Positions 45,312 through 55,980 of a stretch of DNA of 64,000 bases are shown here, piece after piece. The position numbers and the translations under genes are program-made. This DNA comes from Chitinophaga costaii. Lineage in GTDB: Bacteria > Bacteroidota > Bacteroidia > Chitinophagales > Chitinophagaceae. The notes beneath the pieces are model-generated. The model saw only the letters and a program-made list of their open reading frames with translations. It did not search any database and had not been told where the DNA came from. Every line of letters begins with the position of its first letter. The first letter of the stretch is position 1. The stretch covers positions 62,001 through 126,000 of the forward strand of contig NZ_FMAR01000010.1 of assembly GCF_900094705.1 (NCBI RefSeq), given 5' to 3'.

Positions 45312-45920
45312 ATGCTTTCAGCCAATTTGAAAATAAGTCAGCCAGACAACGAGCCATCATTACTGCTTCGGGTCGCAGCCGGCGACAGCTACGCATTCCA
45401 GGCATTGGTTCGTATATATAAAGATACCACTTACACCGCTGCCTTGCGCATCCTGCAAACCCGGGAGCGCGCGGAAGATGCCGTGCAAGATATTTTTATG
45501 AAAGTGTGGTTGAACAGGGCCTCACTGCCAGGCATTCAGAATTTTGGCGGATGGCTGCACACAGTTACCCACCACCAGCTTATATCAGCCCTGCGCCGCC
45601 TGGCCCGCGAAAAAACGGCCGACCTGCCTGAGCAGCTACCCTTCCCTACCCAGGAACGCACGGTGGAAGACATGCTTACCCAAAAAGAATACGCCAAATT
45701 GCTAAAGTCTGCCATAGGACAGCTTTCCACGCGACAGCACCAGCTTTATACGCTCGTACGCGAGTATGGCCTTTCCCGCGAGCAGGCCGCCCAGGAACTT
45801 GGTATTTCTGTAGACACCGTTAAGTTTCACCTCACCGAAGCCCATAGAAAAATCCGCGCCTACCTGATGCGCAATGGCGATATGGCCCTGCTGCTGCTCC
45901 TGCTGATAAAAAATTTTTGA
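45312..45920 (+). CDS. ECF-type RNA polymerase sigma factor
   Basis: The 202-residue protein has sigma region 2 (AALRILQTRERAEDAVQDIF, about residues 44-63, then MKVWLNR) and region 4 (LSTRQHQLYTLVREYGLSRE and AAQELGISVDTVKFHLTEAH, about residues 139-180), with no sigma-1 region. In Bacteroidetes such factors work with the FecR anti-sigma factor encoded next, and turn on the SusC/SusD genes downstream when the receptor is occupied. It ends in a run of Leu that is a little longer than usual. Confidence 0.92.
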   Translation: MLSANLKISQPDNEPSLLLRVAAGDSYAFQALVRIYKDTTYTAALRILQTRERAEDAVQDIFMKVWLNRASLPGIQNFGGWLHTVTHHQLISALRRLAREKTADLPEQLPFPTQERTVEDMLTQKEYAKLLKSAIGQLSTRQHQLYTLVREYGLSREQAAQELGISVDTVKFHLTEAHRKIRAYLMRNGDMALLLLLLIKNF

Positions 45921-45984
45921 TCTCCCCCCTACCCGTTTTCCTTTCCGCTGCGTCATAAGGAGTAGAACCTCCCAGATCACCATT

Positions 45985-47142
45985 ATGACAGCTACCCTGA
46001 AAGCATTATTTGACCGCTATACGGCGGGCGAAGCCAATGCAGCCGAACAGGCAACATTTTTTAAGCTATTGCAGCAGCCGGCTCACCGCGCCGAGCTGGA
46101 TGCGCTGATGCAGGATTTTCTGCGTACCGCCGGCAATAAGGAAATATTGCCGGAGGAGGCTTTTCAATCCATTGTGAAAGCCATCGTAGACCAGCAAACA
46201 CCTGTGCAGCGCGGGGTACAATGGCGGCCAGTCCTCAAATGGGCGGCGGCCATTCTACTACTACTAGCCGCAAGCGGTGGATGGTGGTGGATGGCCGGAC
46301 AACACCGGCCCAGCGCTATACAGGCCACCAAACAAATTGCCGCCGGCCACCCCGGCGCCATACTTACCCTGGCCAATGGACAGCAGGTAGTGCTGGACAG
46401 TTTAGGCAACGGACTGGTGGCCAACCAACAGGGCACCCAAGTAACATTACAAAACGGGGCCTTGGCCTACGATGCCACAAATGCCGGCAGCGAAATGGCC
46501 TACAATACCATGACCACACCCCGCGGACGGCAATTTCATGTACAATTGCCAGATGGTACGGAGGTGTGGCTGAATGCCGCCAGCTCCCTGCGCTACCCGG
46601 TGGCCTTCCGTGGCAATGAACGTGTAGTGGAAGTTGCTGGGGAAGCCTACTTTGAAGTGGCCCCTAACGCACAGCAACCATTCCGCGTAGTGCTGCCCAA
46701 CCAGCGCAGCATTGCCGTACTAGGCACCCGCTTTAACGTGAACGTGTACGACAACGAGGAAAACCAGTATACCACCCTCCTCGACGGCGCCGTGCGGGTA
46801 TCAGACAGTAAAGACTCGGTATTGCTGCACCCCGGAGAAGCGGCCCAGATGGCCGGCGAACTGACGGTTAATGAACATGCTAATACCAGCCAGGCCATTG
46901 CCTGGAAAAACGGAGTATTTAATTTTGAAAACGTTCACCTGCGGGAAGCTATGCGACAAATAGAACGCTGGTACGATATTACTGTAATATATGAAGGGAA
47001 AGTGCCTGATGCGGAATTTTATGGTAAGCTAAAACGAAGTCTGAGCCTGGGTAACCTGCTCCTGGCACTGAAAGACCAGGACATTCATTTCAGGCTGAAC
47101 GGCAGTACCCTTACCCTGTTTTCAGCAAACCAACCATTATAA
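45985..47142 (+). CDS. FecR-family anti-sigma factor
   Basis: This 385-residue inner-membrane protein holds the ECF sigma factor and receives a signal from the outer-membrane receptor. The N-terminal cytoplasmic helices (about residues 1-80), one membrane helix (about 83-105, very Trp/Ala-rich), the FecR domain (about 168-280, with TTPRGRQFHVQLPDGTEVWL and EVAGEAYFEV) and the C-terminal DUF4974 domain (about 310-380) are all present. It follows the sigma gene by 64 bp. Confidence 0.92.
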   Translation: MTATLKALFDRYTAGEANAAEQATFFKLLQQPAHRAELDALMQDFLRTAGNKEILPEEAFQSIVKAIVDQQTPVQRGVQWRPVLKWAAAILLLLAASGGWWWMAGQHRPSAIQATKQIAAGHPGAILTLANGQQVVLDSLGNGLVANQQGTQVTLQNGALAYDATNAGSEMAYNTMTTPRGRQFHVQLPDGTEVWLNAASSLRYPVAFRGNERVVEVAGEAYFEVAPNAQQPFRVVLPNQRSIAVLGTRFNVNVYDNEENQYTTLLDGAVRVSDSKDSVLLHPGEAAQMAGELTVNEHANTSQAIAWKNGVFNFENVHLREAMRQIERWYDITVIYEGKVPDAEFYGKLKRSLSLGNLLLALKDQDIHFRLNGSTLTLFSANQPL

Positions 47143-47250
47143 AATAAAAAAACCGGAAGTGCTTGGACCCACTCCCGGCGAAATAATCTGGCCAGATTAA
47201 AAAAAGGCATGTGAACTACTTTTTATTATCAACCAAATCAATGGCAATTT

Positions 47251-50200
47251 ATGCAAAAAAGCGCTAATTGGTTCGGCACCCTTATGCCAGTTGCTGCCAG
47301 GCGACTATTACGGGGCCGTTCCGCTGTCAACCAAAAGCTGTTAGTCATGAAACTAACCATTCTACTCCTCCTTGCGTGCTTTTTCCAGGTACGGGCAAGT
47401 GTGAATGCACAAACTATTTCCCTGTCAGGTAGTAATCTTACGCTTAAACAGGCCTTTGCCGAGATCGAACAACAAACGGATTATGTGGTGTTCAGTAAAA
47501 AAGAATTTTTTAAAGACGCCAAAACCGTTTCGATTTCCATGCACAACCAGCCACTACTCGTAGTACTGGATTCACTCCTGAAAGATCAGCCGATTACTTA
47601 CCGGCTGGTAGACAAAAACATTATCCTTTCGCGGAAAATGACACCGTTGAAAGAACTGTTGGCGCCCGTGTACTTTTCTGCCATTTCCGGGCGGGTAACA
47701 GACAGCCTGGGCCAGCCACTGGAGCGGGCTTCCGTTCGTCTACTACCCGGCAAAAAGGGCGCATTTACAGATGCGGCAGGCCAGTTTTCTATTGACGGTG
47801 TATCCGAAGGCAGCTATACCCTGGAAATTTCCGTGGTAGGTTTTGAAACCATCAAAAAAGAAATACAGGTAATCGCCGGCACTCCGTTGTCATTGGGCAC
47901 CATTGCCCTGCGACCCGCCGCTTTAGCGCTCAACACGGTATCGGTTACCTACTCCACCGGCTACCAAACCATTTCAAAAGAGCGGGCCACCGGGGCTTTC
48001 AGCACCGTAACGAGCGATATGCTCCAAAAGCGCCCCGTATCAAACATCTCGACTGCCCTGCAAGGGATGGTAGCCGGCATGCAGTCTACCGAAAATGAAG
48101 ATGGCAGCATGAACTTCCTGATCCGTGGCAGCACATCATTGTATGCCGACAAGCGCCCGCTGGTGGTGGTAGATGGTTTCCCCATATCGTCCAGCGATTT
48201 TTCCGACATCAATCCAAACGACGTAGCATCTATCACAGTACTGAAAGATGCCGCCGCCGCTTCGATCTGGGGCGCCCGCTCTGCCAATGGCGTGATTGTG
48301 ATCATCACCAAAAAAAGCAAGCGCACCAAGCTCAAAATAGAAGCCAATGCCTTTACCCGCATTGCCCAAAAGCCAAACCTGCATCAACTGCTTACCCAAG
48401 CCAACTCCGCCGACCAGGTGGCTTACGAACGGAAGGCCTTCGAAAATAACTGGACCTTCTTTCCCTACTCCGGTTCTTTCTACGACCTTACTAACTCGCT
48501 CACCTTAGCGCAGGAGCTGCTATACGCCCAGCAGGCCGGCTCCATTAGTGAAGCCGATATGAATGCTGGCCTGGACCGCCTGAGCAAAATCGATAACCGC
48601 AAACAGGTGAAAGACCTGCTGCTGCAAAATCCCCAGCTAAACCAATACAATGTAACCTTACAGGCCGGTTCCGAACAGGTTAAAACATATGCTTCCCTCC
48701 TGTATGAAAACAGCAACGGCGGCTTCGTAAAAAACGGTTACGACCGTTTTAACCTGAACATGAACAATGATTTTAAGCTGGCCAAATGGTTGCAGTTTAA
48801 CATTGGCGCCAACATGCAGTATAAAAAAATAAATACCAGCGGCGCTACCATCGGCGAAATACAAGACCTATCGCCCTACGAATTAATAAAAAATCCGGAT
48901 GGCAGCTATGCTACAGAACTCAACACGTATAACCGCGAGCAGCTGGCAAAAATCCCTTCCGGTAAATTTCCTTATTCCGACTGGTCGTACAATTTATTAC
49001 AAGAAGTACGCGGGCGTAATCTGGAGCAGGAAGACCTGAACTTCCGCTTACAAACAGGGCTCAACATCCGGCTGGCAAAAGGCTTGTCCCTTGAATCCAA
49101 ATTCCAGTTTGAGCGGGATCATACCGATTACAATGATTATTACGGCGAAAGCACTTTTTATGTAAGAAACCTGGTAAACTATATGACAGAATACGACCCG
49201 GAAACCCAGGTCGTTGGTCGTTCTTTTATCCCGAAAGGCGGCATCCTCAAATCCCGTGTGGTAACAGACCCGCTTACCGGTTCCAGCGCTAATATAAATG
49301 CCCTGCAGGTGCAAAGCTACCTGGTACGCAACCAACTGAACTACGATGCGCATTTTGGCAATAAACACGACCTTACGGCGATTGCGGGCATGGAGTTATC
49401 GCAGTACACTTCTACCGGCAAGGGCTACCCATGGTCTTATGGCTACAATCCCAACCTGCTGCAAAGTACCACACCGCCTTATGGTTATGGTAATTCGCTG
49501 AATTATCTCACCGACATATTGGGATATACCGACAACGTACCCGGTGGCACCCCTTCCTTCACTTGGGAGCGCGACAAATACGTATCCTTTTACGGCAACG
49601 CTGCCTACACCTACAACAACAAATACACCCTGTCGGGCAGTATCCGCAGCGATGCGTCCAATTTCATTACCGACAAGCCTAGCCTGCGCTGGTCGCCGCT
49701 GTGGTCTATCGGTGGCAAATGGAATCTTAAGGAGGAAACTTTCATGCAACCGGTTCACTTCCTGGATCGACTGGATGTACGCCTTACCTGGGGTAAAAAT
49801 GGGAACGTAGAACGCTCTACTTCTACCAAAGCCTTGCTGAACGTAGGTTCCAGCCTGAATTCCAGTACCAACACCATCACCGCTTCCATTGCCAATAACG
49901 GGAATCCAAGCCTGCGCTGGGAAAAGACCACCACTACTAACCTGGGTATAGACTTTTCACTCTTAAAAAATAAACTGTTTGGTTCCATAGACCTGTATAA
50001 CAAAAAAGGCGAAGGTATTATCGGCGAAGTAGCCCTTCCCGCCGCTACAGGTACTACCTTACAGCGGTTCAACAATGCCGGCATCATTAACCGGGGAGCG
50101 GAAATAACATTGGGCTTCAATGCAGGTAAGGCCCCCGGCTTGCAGTATTCTACCGCAATAACCTACGCGTATAATTACAACAAGGTGAACAACCTTTACA

Positions 50201-50892
50201 ACCCATCCGAATACGTATACCAGCTAATCGATGGTTATTTTGTACAGGGACGGCCGGTAAACCCGGTATATTCCTTTACCTACCTGGGTATGCAGGATGG
50301 TGTACCCCAGGTAAAAGGGTTGAAAGGGGTAGCCAGTTCCTTCAACAATGTATCGCTGTACAATGGTAATGCAGGGCTGGAAGTGCTCAACTACGAAGGC
50401 ACCGCTACCCCACCGCATACACTGGGCTGGGTGAATACATTTGAATTTCACCACTTCTCCTTCACTGCTATTTTCAATGGTAAATTTGGCGGCGTGTACC
50501 GCGACCCAACCTTTAACTATACCGCTACCGTGGGTTCAGGTAAAGTGTTCGTGAACCGCTTCGTAAACGATGTACTGGCTGGAGATCCCACTATTCCGGG
50601 GTTTGCCAATGCTAACGAAACAAAGCTGTACCTGTGGGATCGCTACGCCCCCTATCTCAACACGCTGATTGAAAGCTCGTCTTACATTGAATGCAAAGAA
50701 CTCACCCTCCAGTATGACCTGCCCCGGAAGGTGGTGAACACTATCCACTTTGGCGGGCTTAAAGCATTTGTACAAACCCGGGATGTAGGACTTATCTGGG
50801 AAGCCAACAAGCATGGCTATAACCCAGACTGGCTGCCAGGTACCAACCGTCCCGTGCAGTCCTACACCTTTGGCATCAATGCTCAATTTTAA
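47251..50892 (+). CDS. SusC/RagA family TonB-linked outer-membrane receptor
   Basis: This 1213-residue receptor imports a large ligand across the outer membrane together with the SusD protein encoded next. In order it has a long basic N-terminal leader and signal sequence to about residue 54, an STN domain (about 55-125) that contacts FecR, a CarboxypepD_reg-like domain (about 144-210), a plug domain (about 225-355, with LVVVDGFPISSSDFSDINP) and a beta-barrel ending in phenylalanine. The STN domain marks it as a signalling receptor in a trans-envelope regulatory circuit. The SusD ATG follows its stop directly. The ligand is unknown; no glycosidase or sulfatase is nearby. Confidence 0.93.
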   Translation: MQKSANWFGTLMPVAARRLLRGRSAVNQKLLVMKLTILLLLACFFQVRASVNAQTISLSGSNLTLKQAFAEIEQQTDYVVFSKKEFFKDAKTVSISMHNQPLLVVLDSLLKDQPITYRLVDKNIILSRKMTPLKELLAPVYFSAISGRVTDSLGQPLERASVRLLPGKKGAFTDAAGQFSIDGVSEGSYTLEISVVGFETIKKEIQVIAGTPLSLGTIALRPAALALNTVSVTYSTGYQTISKERATGAFSTVTSDMLQKRPVSNISTALQGMVAGMQSTENEDGSMNFLIRGSTSLYADKRPLVVVDGFPISSSDFSDINPNDVASITVLKDAAAASIWGARSANGVIVIITKKSKRTKLKIEANAFTRIAQKPNLHQLLTQANSADQVAYERKAFENNWTFFPYSGSFYDLTNSLTLAQELLYAQQAGSISEADMNAGLDRLSKIDNRKQVKDLLLQNPQLNQYNVTLQAGSEQVKTYASLLYENSNGGFVKNGYDRFNLNMNNDFKLAKWLQFNIGANMQYKKINTSGATIGEIQDLSPYELIKNPDGSYATELNTYNREQLAKIPSGKFPYSDWSYNLLQEVRGRNLEQEDLNFRLQTGLNIRLAKGLSLESKFQFERDHTDYNDYYGESTFYVRNLVNYMTEYDPETQVVGRSFIPKGGILKSRVVTDPLTGSSANINALQVQSYLVRNQLNYDAHFGNKHDLTAIAGMELSQYTSTGKGYPWSYGYNPNLLQSTTPPYGYGNSLNYLTDILGYTDNVPGGTPSFTWERDKYVSFYGNAAYTYNNKYTLSGSIRSDASNFITDKPSLRWSPLWSIGGKWNLKEETFMQPVHFLDRLDVRLTWGKNGNVERSTSTKALLNVGSSLNSSTNTITASIANNGNPSLRWEKTTTTNLGIDFSLLKNKLFGSIDLYNKKGEGIIGEVALPAATGTTLQRFNNAGIINRGAEITLGFNAGKAPGLQYSTAITYAYNYNKVNNLYNPSEYVYQLIDGYFVQGRPVNPVYSFTYLGMQDGVPQVKGLKGVASSFNNVSLYNGNAGLEVLNYEGTATPPHTLGWVNTFEFHHFSFTAIFNGKFGGVYRDPTFNYTATVGSGKVFVNRFVNDVLAGDPTIPGFANANETKLYLWDRYAPYLNTLIESSSYIECKELTLQYDLPRKVVNTIHFGGLKAFVQTRDVGLIWEANKHGYNPDWLPGTNRPVQSYTFGINAQF

Positions 50893-52359
50893 ATGACGAC
50901 CATGAAACGATTATCAACTTACCTCCTCATAGCCCTGCTCTCTACTGGCTGCAAGAAATACCTTGCAGAAGAACCACGCAAGCAGGCCAGCGTACAAACC
51001 GTGGCACAATTGGAAGCACTGGTAGATAATGCCACCCAATTTGCCTACGAGCCAGATTTCTCGACCATTCTGTCTACCGACGACAATGAAATCACGAAAG
51101 AATTGTATGCTGCCAGTCCAAGCGCTTTCACCACAGACAATCTGCAATACTATACTTTCAGTGTAGACGGGGTGGAAAATGCGTCCTCCGATGCTTTATG
51201 GAATGGTGAATACAAGAAGATATTTACGGCCAACCTGATACTGGAAAACATAGATGCCGTAACCGGCGACGACAGTACCCGGGAGCGGGTGCGGGCCGAT
51301 GCCCACTTCATCCGTGGCTATTCATACTGGGTACTGGTTAATCACTACGCCGCACCTTACTCCGCAGCCAACCTGGAAAGTCCGGGCGTACCGCTAAAGA
51401 AAACCACCGAGTACACCGAATCGCTCAAGCGTGCATCGCTCAAAGAAACGTACGACTTTATCATGGCCGATATTGTTGAAGCGCAAAAAGTAACCTATGA
51501 CGATGTAGATCCCCGCCGGGCCTGGCGCGTTAGCAAAAAATCTATCGCCGCTTTCCTGAGCCGCTACTACCTCTTCACCGGAGATTATGATAACGCTATT
51601 CAGCAGGCAAACCTTGCCCTGGCCACGACCACGGCCAAGCTGGTGGACTTTAGTACCCTACAACCCGGCACACCGGCTTATTACACGAATCCCATCGATA
51701 CGCTGCGATACCTGGACCTGAATAGCTGGACGCCTGCCAAATTCCTGTATTGGCCGGAATCTTTTTACACCCGTTACACCTACTATTCTTCCCAATGGTA
51801 CAATCCCAGCACTGCGCTGATGAACCTCTACGATCAGCAACACGACCTGCGGTTTAAAGGCTTCTTTATCCACAACGGGGGCCGGCGCATGTCTGTCACC
51901 TATCGCGGTACTACCCGTTATACCTTCTTCTACGATGGACGCTATATTCCCGCAGGATTTACCGTGGCAGAAGTATTGCTGAACAAGGCCGAAGCACTGG
52001 CCCGCAAAGGCGACATTAATGGTGCCCTGGGTGCAGCCAATACCTTGCGCGAAAAACGCATCAGCCCTTATACGGCCCTCACCGCCACTTCACAACCCGC
52101 CGCCCTGAAGGCCGTATTGGAAGAAAGAAGAAGAGAACTACCCTTCACCATGCGCTGGTACGACATCCGCCGGTTTAGTGTGAACGACGATCCGAGCGAT
52201 GATGTGACGGTGTCCCGAGATTTCTATACGGTATCCATCACCGGGGTAGACATGAACACTCCGCATACATACACCCTCAACAACAAACGCCTGCTGGTGC
52301 CTATCTCACAAAAAGAAATCGACGTAAGCAAGGGGCAGATCACCCAAAACACTTATTAA
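50893..52359 (+). CDS. SusD/RagB family outer-membrane lipoprotein
   Basis: The 488-residue protein is the surface lipoprotein that caps the SusC channel and binds the ligand. The signal peptide has a lipobox ending LLSTGC with the lipid-bearing Cys20, and the following KKYLAEEP is typical. The helical tetratricopeptide-like core with HFIRGYSYWVLVNHYAAPY and the C-terminal ligand part (EVLLNKAEALARKGDINGAL, then REKRISPY) are typical SusD. Its ATG directly follows the SusC stop, so the pair is translationally coupled; a second ATG at 50902 may be the true start. Confidence 0.92.
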   Translation: MTTMKRLSTYLLIALLSTGCKKYLAEEPRKQASVQTVAQLEALVDNATQFAYEPDFSTILSTDDNEITKELYAASPSAFTTDNLQYYTFSVDGVENASSDALWNGEYKKIFTANLILENIDAVTGDDSTRERVRADAHFIRGYSYWVLVNHYAAPYSAANLESPGVPLKKTTEYTESLKRASLKETYDFIMADIVEAQKVTYDDVDPRRAWRVSKKSIAAFLSRYYLFTGDYDNAIQQANLALATTTAKLVDFSTLQPGTPAYYTNPIDTLRYLDLNSWTPAKFLYWPESFYTRYTYYSSQWYNPSTALMNLYDQQHDLRFKGFFIHNGGRRMSVTYRGTTRYTFFYDGRYIPAGFTVAEVLLNKAEALARKGDINGALGAANTLREKRISPYTALTATSQPAALKAVLEERRRELPFTMRWYDIRRFSVNDDPSDDVTVSRDFYTVSITGVDMNTPHTYTLNNKRLLVPISQKEIDVSKGQITQNTY

Positions 52360-52421
52360 AAATAGCAACGGCATAACAAAGCCGACACCTTTACTATTTA
52401 ATCACATTTACAACAACCACC

Positions 52422-53936
52422 ATGAAAAAGTATTATCTCATCGTCATCGCCACCGCCCTATTGCTGGGCGGTGCTATGGACAACGCTTATGCGCAAAGTA
52501 CACGCACTCCCGCACCCGACAAAGACTCGTTGAACAAACTCATTGCTGCCGTACAGCAAATGCCCGATAGCCTGAAGGCCCATGAGGCTTATTTGGCAGC
52601 GGCGGGCCTGAACGCTGCCTCTGAAGCACAATACAAAAAATGGATCGCCCAATTCCCTAATAATGCCACCGTATTATTTGCCATCGGTGAAGCATTTGCC
52701 GATCAGGAAAGCCCTAAAGCAAGGCCTTATCTATTGAAAGCCGTAGCCCTCCAGCCCAAAATGGCTGATGCTTGGGGCAAGCTGTGGATAGATGCCGAAC
52801 GCTGGGGCGACTTCAAAGGCGGACAACAATACCTGGAGAAAGCTAAAAATGCCGATACCAACAATGTCCAATACGCATTTTATTACGCCAACTCATTCCG
52901 CGACACAGATACTGCGCGCTTCCGTACGCTCTCGCTGGAGGTAGCAAGCCGTTTTCCCAATAACACCCGGGGCGCACAATCGCTCTACTGGCTGGCTAAC
53001 TACACAATCGACACGTTGGAAAAAATAAAGATTTATGAGCAACTGAAAAATAGTTATTCTCCCCTTACCGACTCCTGGTCTGCTGCCGGCACTAATGATT
53101 ATTATGAACTGCTGCTGAAAAGAGATCCTGCTAAAGCCGTATCACTGGCTACATCCATCGCACAAATGAAAACCGATGGCGCGCCAAACAAGTGGGACGA
53201 TAAGGTAATTTTAGCACAAAAGCTACAGCGCACCCAATCGCTGCCCGGCGACTCAGCACTCGCGGTATTATCTACCATCAAAGTTTCCCGTTACTCTCCC
53301 ATTAAAGACCAGCTTATATTACTGAAAGCCAAGGCCAATGCCAGTTTAGGGCGCATCGACATAGCATACGATTCACTTATTACGGCCTTTTTTAAATCAC
53401 CTAGCTTGGAGCTTCACAATGGCATCGTTCAATATGGCGCTCAATTAGGTAAGAATAAAGAGCAGGTAATTGCTGAACTTTATCAGCGCCTGGTGGCTCA
53501 GGCCCAACCCGCCACTCCCTTTACCTTAAAACGTTACCTCACGCCCGGCAACGCCTCGCTGTCTGATTTTAAAGGTAAAGTAGTGCTGCTCACTTACTGG
53601 TTTCCCGGCTGCGGTCCCTGCCGCGGTGAATTCCCGCATTTCCAGCACGTCATTGATCAATATAAAGACAAGGCGGTAGCCTACGTGGGCATCAACATAG
53701 AGTCTGAACAAAACGACTATGTACGTTCTTTCATGAAACAAAGTGGATATACATTTACACCTCTGGAAGAGATAAAAGACAGGGTAAAAGGTAACCTGAA
53801 CAATGGAGGGGCCGCCCCGGTCAACTTCCTGATTGACCAACAGGGACGGGTGGTATTTTCGAATTTCCGCATTAATAAAGACAATGAACCACTTCTGAAC
53901 GCCATGATAGACCTGCTACTTACGCATCCCGCGTAA
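52422..53936 (+). CDS. Periplasmic TlpA-like thioredoxin with TPR-like N-terminus
   Basis: This 504-residue exported protein (signal peptide ending NAYAQ, about residue 25) has a long helical, TPR-like region (about residues 30-365) and a C-terminal thioredoxin-like domain with the redox motif Cys397-Gly-Pro-Cys400 in WFPGCGPCRGEF. Such proteins reduce or isomerise thiols in the cell envelope and are common in Bacteroidetes Sus-like clusters. It is 62 bp downstream of SusD and most likely in the same operon. A strong terminator follows. Confidence 0.88.
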   Translation: MKKYYLIVIATALLLGGAMDNAYAQSTRTPAPDKDSLNKLIAAVQQMPDSLKAHEAYLAAAGLNAASEAQYKKWIAQFPNNATVLFAIGEAFADQESPKARPYLLKAVALQPKMADAWGKLWIDAERWGDFKGGQQYLEKAKNADTNNVQYAFYYANSFRDTDTARFRTLSLEVASRFPNNTRGAQSLYWLANYTIDTLEKIKIYEQLKNSYSPLTDSWSAAGTNDYYELLLKRDPAKAVSLATSIAQMKTDGAPNKWDDKVILAQKLQRTQSLPGDSALAVLSTIKVSRYSPIKDQLILLKAKANASLGRIDIAYDSLITAFFKSPSLELHNGIVQYGAQLGKNKEQVIAELYQRLVAQAQPATPFTLKRYLTPGNASLSDFKGKVVLLTYWFPGCGPCRGEFPHFQHVIDQYKDKAVAYVGINIESEQNDYVRSFMKQSGYTFTPLEEIKDRVKGNLNNGGAAPVNFLIDQQGRVVFSNFRINKDNEPLLNAMIDLLLTHPA

Positions 53937-53959
53937 GCAGCCATCAATACGCAAAAAGA

Positions 53960-54000
53960 AAGAGGCTACGCCGGGACAAAACCCGTGGTAGCCTCTTTTC
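53960..54000. terminator. Bidirectional terminator between convergent genes
   Basis: AAGAGGCTAC (53960-53969) pairs with GTAGCCTCTT (53988-53997), with an inner CGGG/CCCG stem and T-runs on both strands. It separates the thioredoxin gene from the PepSY gene. Confidence 0.9.
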
Positions 54001-54016
54001 ACTTTTAATATGCTTA

Positions 54017-55246
54017 TTACGATGGTAAGCGGGACGCACTGGTGCTGAGCTTTGCCTCGACTTTGCGCGCAGGGGCAACACCCTTTTTTTTATGCTTACC
54101 CCACCAGATCATAAACCCCGTTATAGGCAAGCTGGCACCGATAAGCGTGGTGAAAAACAGTAAGATTTTACCAGGCAACCCCAGCATGCTGCCCACGTGA
54201 ATATCGTAGTTCATACGCCTTAACTTTGCTGCTCCAGACGATGCTGCATAACTGGTTTCAAACAGCTTATTGGGAAAGGGTAATTGCTTACCCGTATGCT
54301 GGTCAAAATTTACAGTACACCTATCATAATACTTGCCGGCACTGGGATAAATACTGATGGCAATTACCGACGAAGCCCTTGCAGTATCCGCAAAGACCAC
54401 ATAAAATCCCTGCGCCGCCGGAAATTGGGTTAATACCTTATTCCACGAATGGTCTATGGCCTGGGAAAGTGTGTACCTAGTTGCCCGAGGCAAGGAGGTA
54501 TCAGAACGGTTAATAATGTTCGCTGGAAGCGAATTCCCACCCGACGTAACCCAATACAAGCCCTTGCTAAACCAAGCTACCCCAAACACCAAACCCGTAA
54601 GGCCACTGACTAGCAATACGAGTAGTGCATAAAAACCAAGCACTTTATGCAGGTCATAATTCACCCGTTTCAGACTGGCCTTCCACTTAATACTGAAACC
54701 CTGCTGCCGTGCTGCTTTCGTCCATTTGCGCGGCCACCACAGCACAATGCCGGAGAGCAGGATCAATACAAATAACAAAGTACCATAATCTACGATAGGC
54801 CTGCCAATCGCTTTGGGCAACCACAAAGTACGATGCCCGTTCAGGATAAAACGAAAAAAATCTGTTTCTCCTGCTTTGCGCCGTTCCAGACTGAGCACCT
54901 GCCCGGTGTAAGGATGTACGCGCAGCATAGCCATGCCCAGGCTATCTACACCCAGCCCCATTGTTATAGCCCTGTTCTGCTGGTAGATAGCATACACAGG
55001 CCGCTTGCCGGGGCATACAGCACCAGCTATATTCAATAACGCAGCGGGGGTAATTACCGGCTTATCCTGTGCCGTAACCTTCATTTCCGGATGCGTAAGC
55101 AGGGTAATCTCGTCCTGGAATACCCATATGCAACCAGTTACGCATACCACCACCATAATAGCCCCCGAAATCAGCCCCAGCCACAAATGCAGCCACGCCG
55201 CAACCCGGTAAAAACTACTGCGAGCCTGCGGTTTTTTCTTTTTCAT
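54017..55246 (-). CDS. PepSY-associated membrane protein
   Basis: This 409-residue inner-membrane protein has four membrane helices (about residues 17-41, 140-165, 195-220 and 360-385). It has PepSY-type periplasmic parts and the family signatures WLHLWLGLISGAI near the start and RMNYDIHVGSMLGLPGK near the end. Such proteins are often tied to iron or siderophore uptake, probably as ferric reductases. The neighbouring TonB receptor cluster fits that setting. The start at 55246 (MKKKKPQARS) places a basic stretch before the first helix. Confidence 0.85.
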   Translation of the reverse strand: MKKKKPQARSSFYRVAAWLHLWLGLISGAIMVVVCVTGCIWVFQDEITLLTHPEMKVTAQDKPVITPAALLNIAGAVCPGKRPVYAIYQQNRAITMGLGVDSLGMAMLRVHPYTGQVLSLERRKAGETDFFRFILNGHRTLWLPKAIGRPIVDYGTLLFVLILLSGIVLWWPRKWTKAARQQGFSIKWKASLKRVNYDLHKVLGFYALLVLLVSGLTGLVFGVAWFSKGLYWVTSGGNSLPANIINRSDTSLPRATRYTLSQAIDHSWNKVLTQFPAAQGFYVVFADTARASSVIAISIYPSAGKYYDRCTVNFDQHTGKQLPFPNKLFETSYAASSGAAKLRRMNYDIHVGSMLGLPGKILLFFTTLIGASLPITGFMIWWGKHKKKGVAPARKVEAKLSTSASRLPS

Positions 55247-55980
55247 ACTGCTATCTAAATGATCCAATCAGTATAATGGTTTAATGCACAAATGTATTGC
55301 CGGCGGGGAGGAGCAGGTAATCGAAACGGGAAACAATTTAATCCAATCCGGAAAAGCGGCTACAGCAGCGGATCACAACGACCCCATCCCAGCCATTCAT
55401 CCCGGTAGCTACCCCAGTAAAAAATGGCCCCCAATGTTCGAAACATCCATATTTCAGGTAATATAAGACCTGGCATAAAAACTACTACGTATATACGATA
55501 CCGTTACACAATATAATCCATCCTAGCCGGTCTCAAGCATCTTTTCCTTCATCTTGTCTGGCCTAATAGCCCAGCCTGTTTATTCAAAACCCCCATCCCA
55601 CAAAAGGCCTAAAAGCGGGTTTAGTGCTTTAAATGGGGCGTTAAATTATTAATTACGGGAAGAAAAATACACAGTGTAATGGAGTATGCTAAATATTTTA
55701 GTGATGGTAGGATATTTGTATAATTAATCCTAGAGATGTATTTAATAAATTATAGCGGCCATTAGGGCTGTGTACGCCATTTTTAAGGCTTAAAATAGTA
55801 ATATGTGTCGCAGCCATAGATAGATCAGCAGCATATAGGGCCGTAAGACTACCCCCGCATGGAATACAACAACGTGAGGTGAACGCATTGGTTAAAAGCG
55901 TCTTGTGAATGATATTCTTTTTGTTGTATTACCCTGCATAAAAATTATGCAGGTGCTATACTTCCTTAACAACTTCTACA
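55247..55980. other. Non-coding gap
   Basis: I see no supportable gene. The stretch next to the PepSY start (55247-55300) probably holds its promoter, but no exact TAnnTTTG was found. The middle is AT-rich with no strong hairpin. Confidence 0.4.

Noticed and set aside
55284..55466. 60-codon plus-strand frame after the PepSY gene
   Set aside because: It lies in the promoter region of the minus-strand gene and has no motif.
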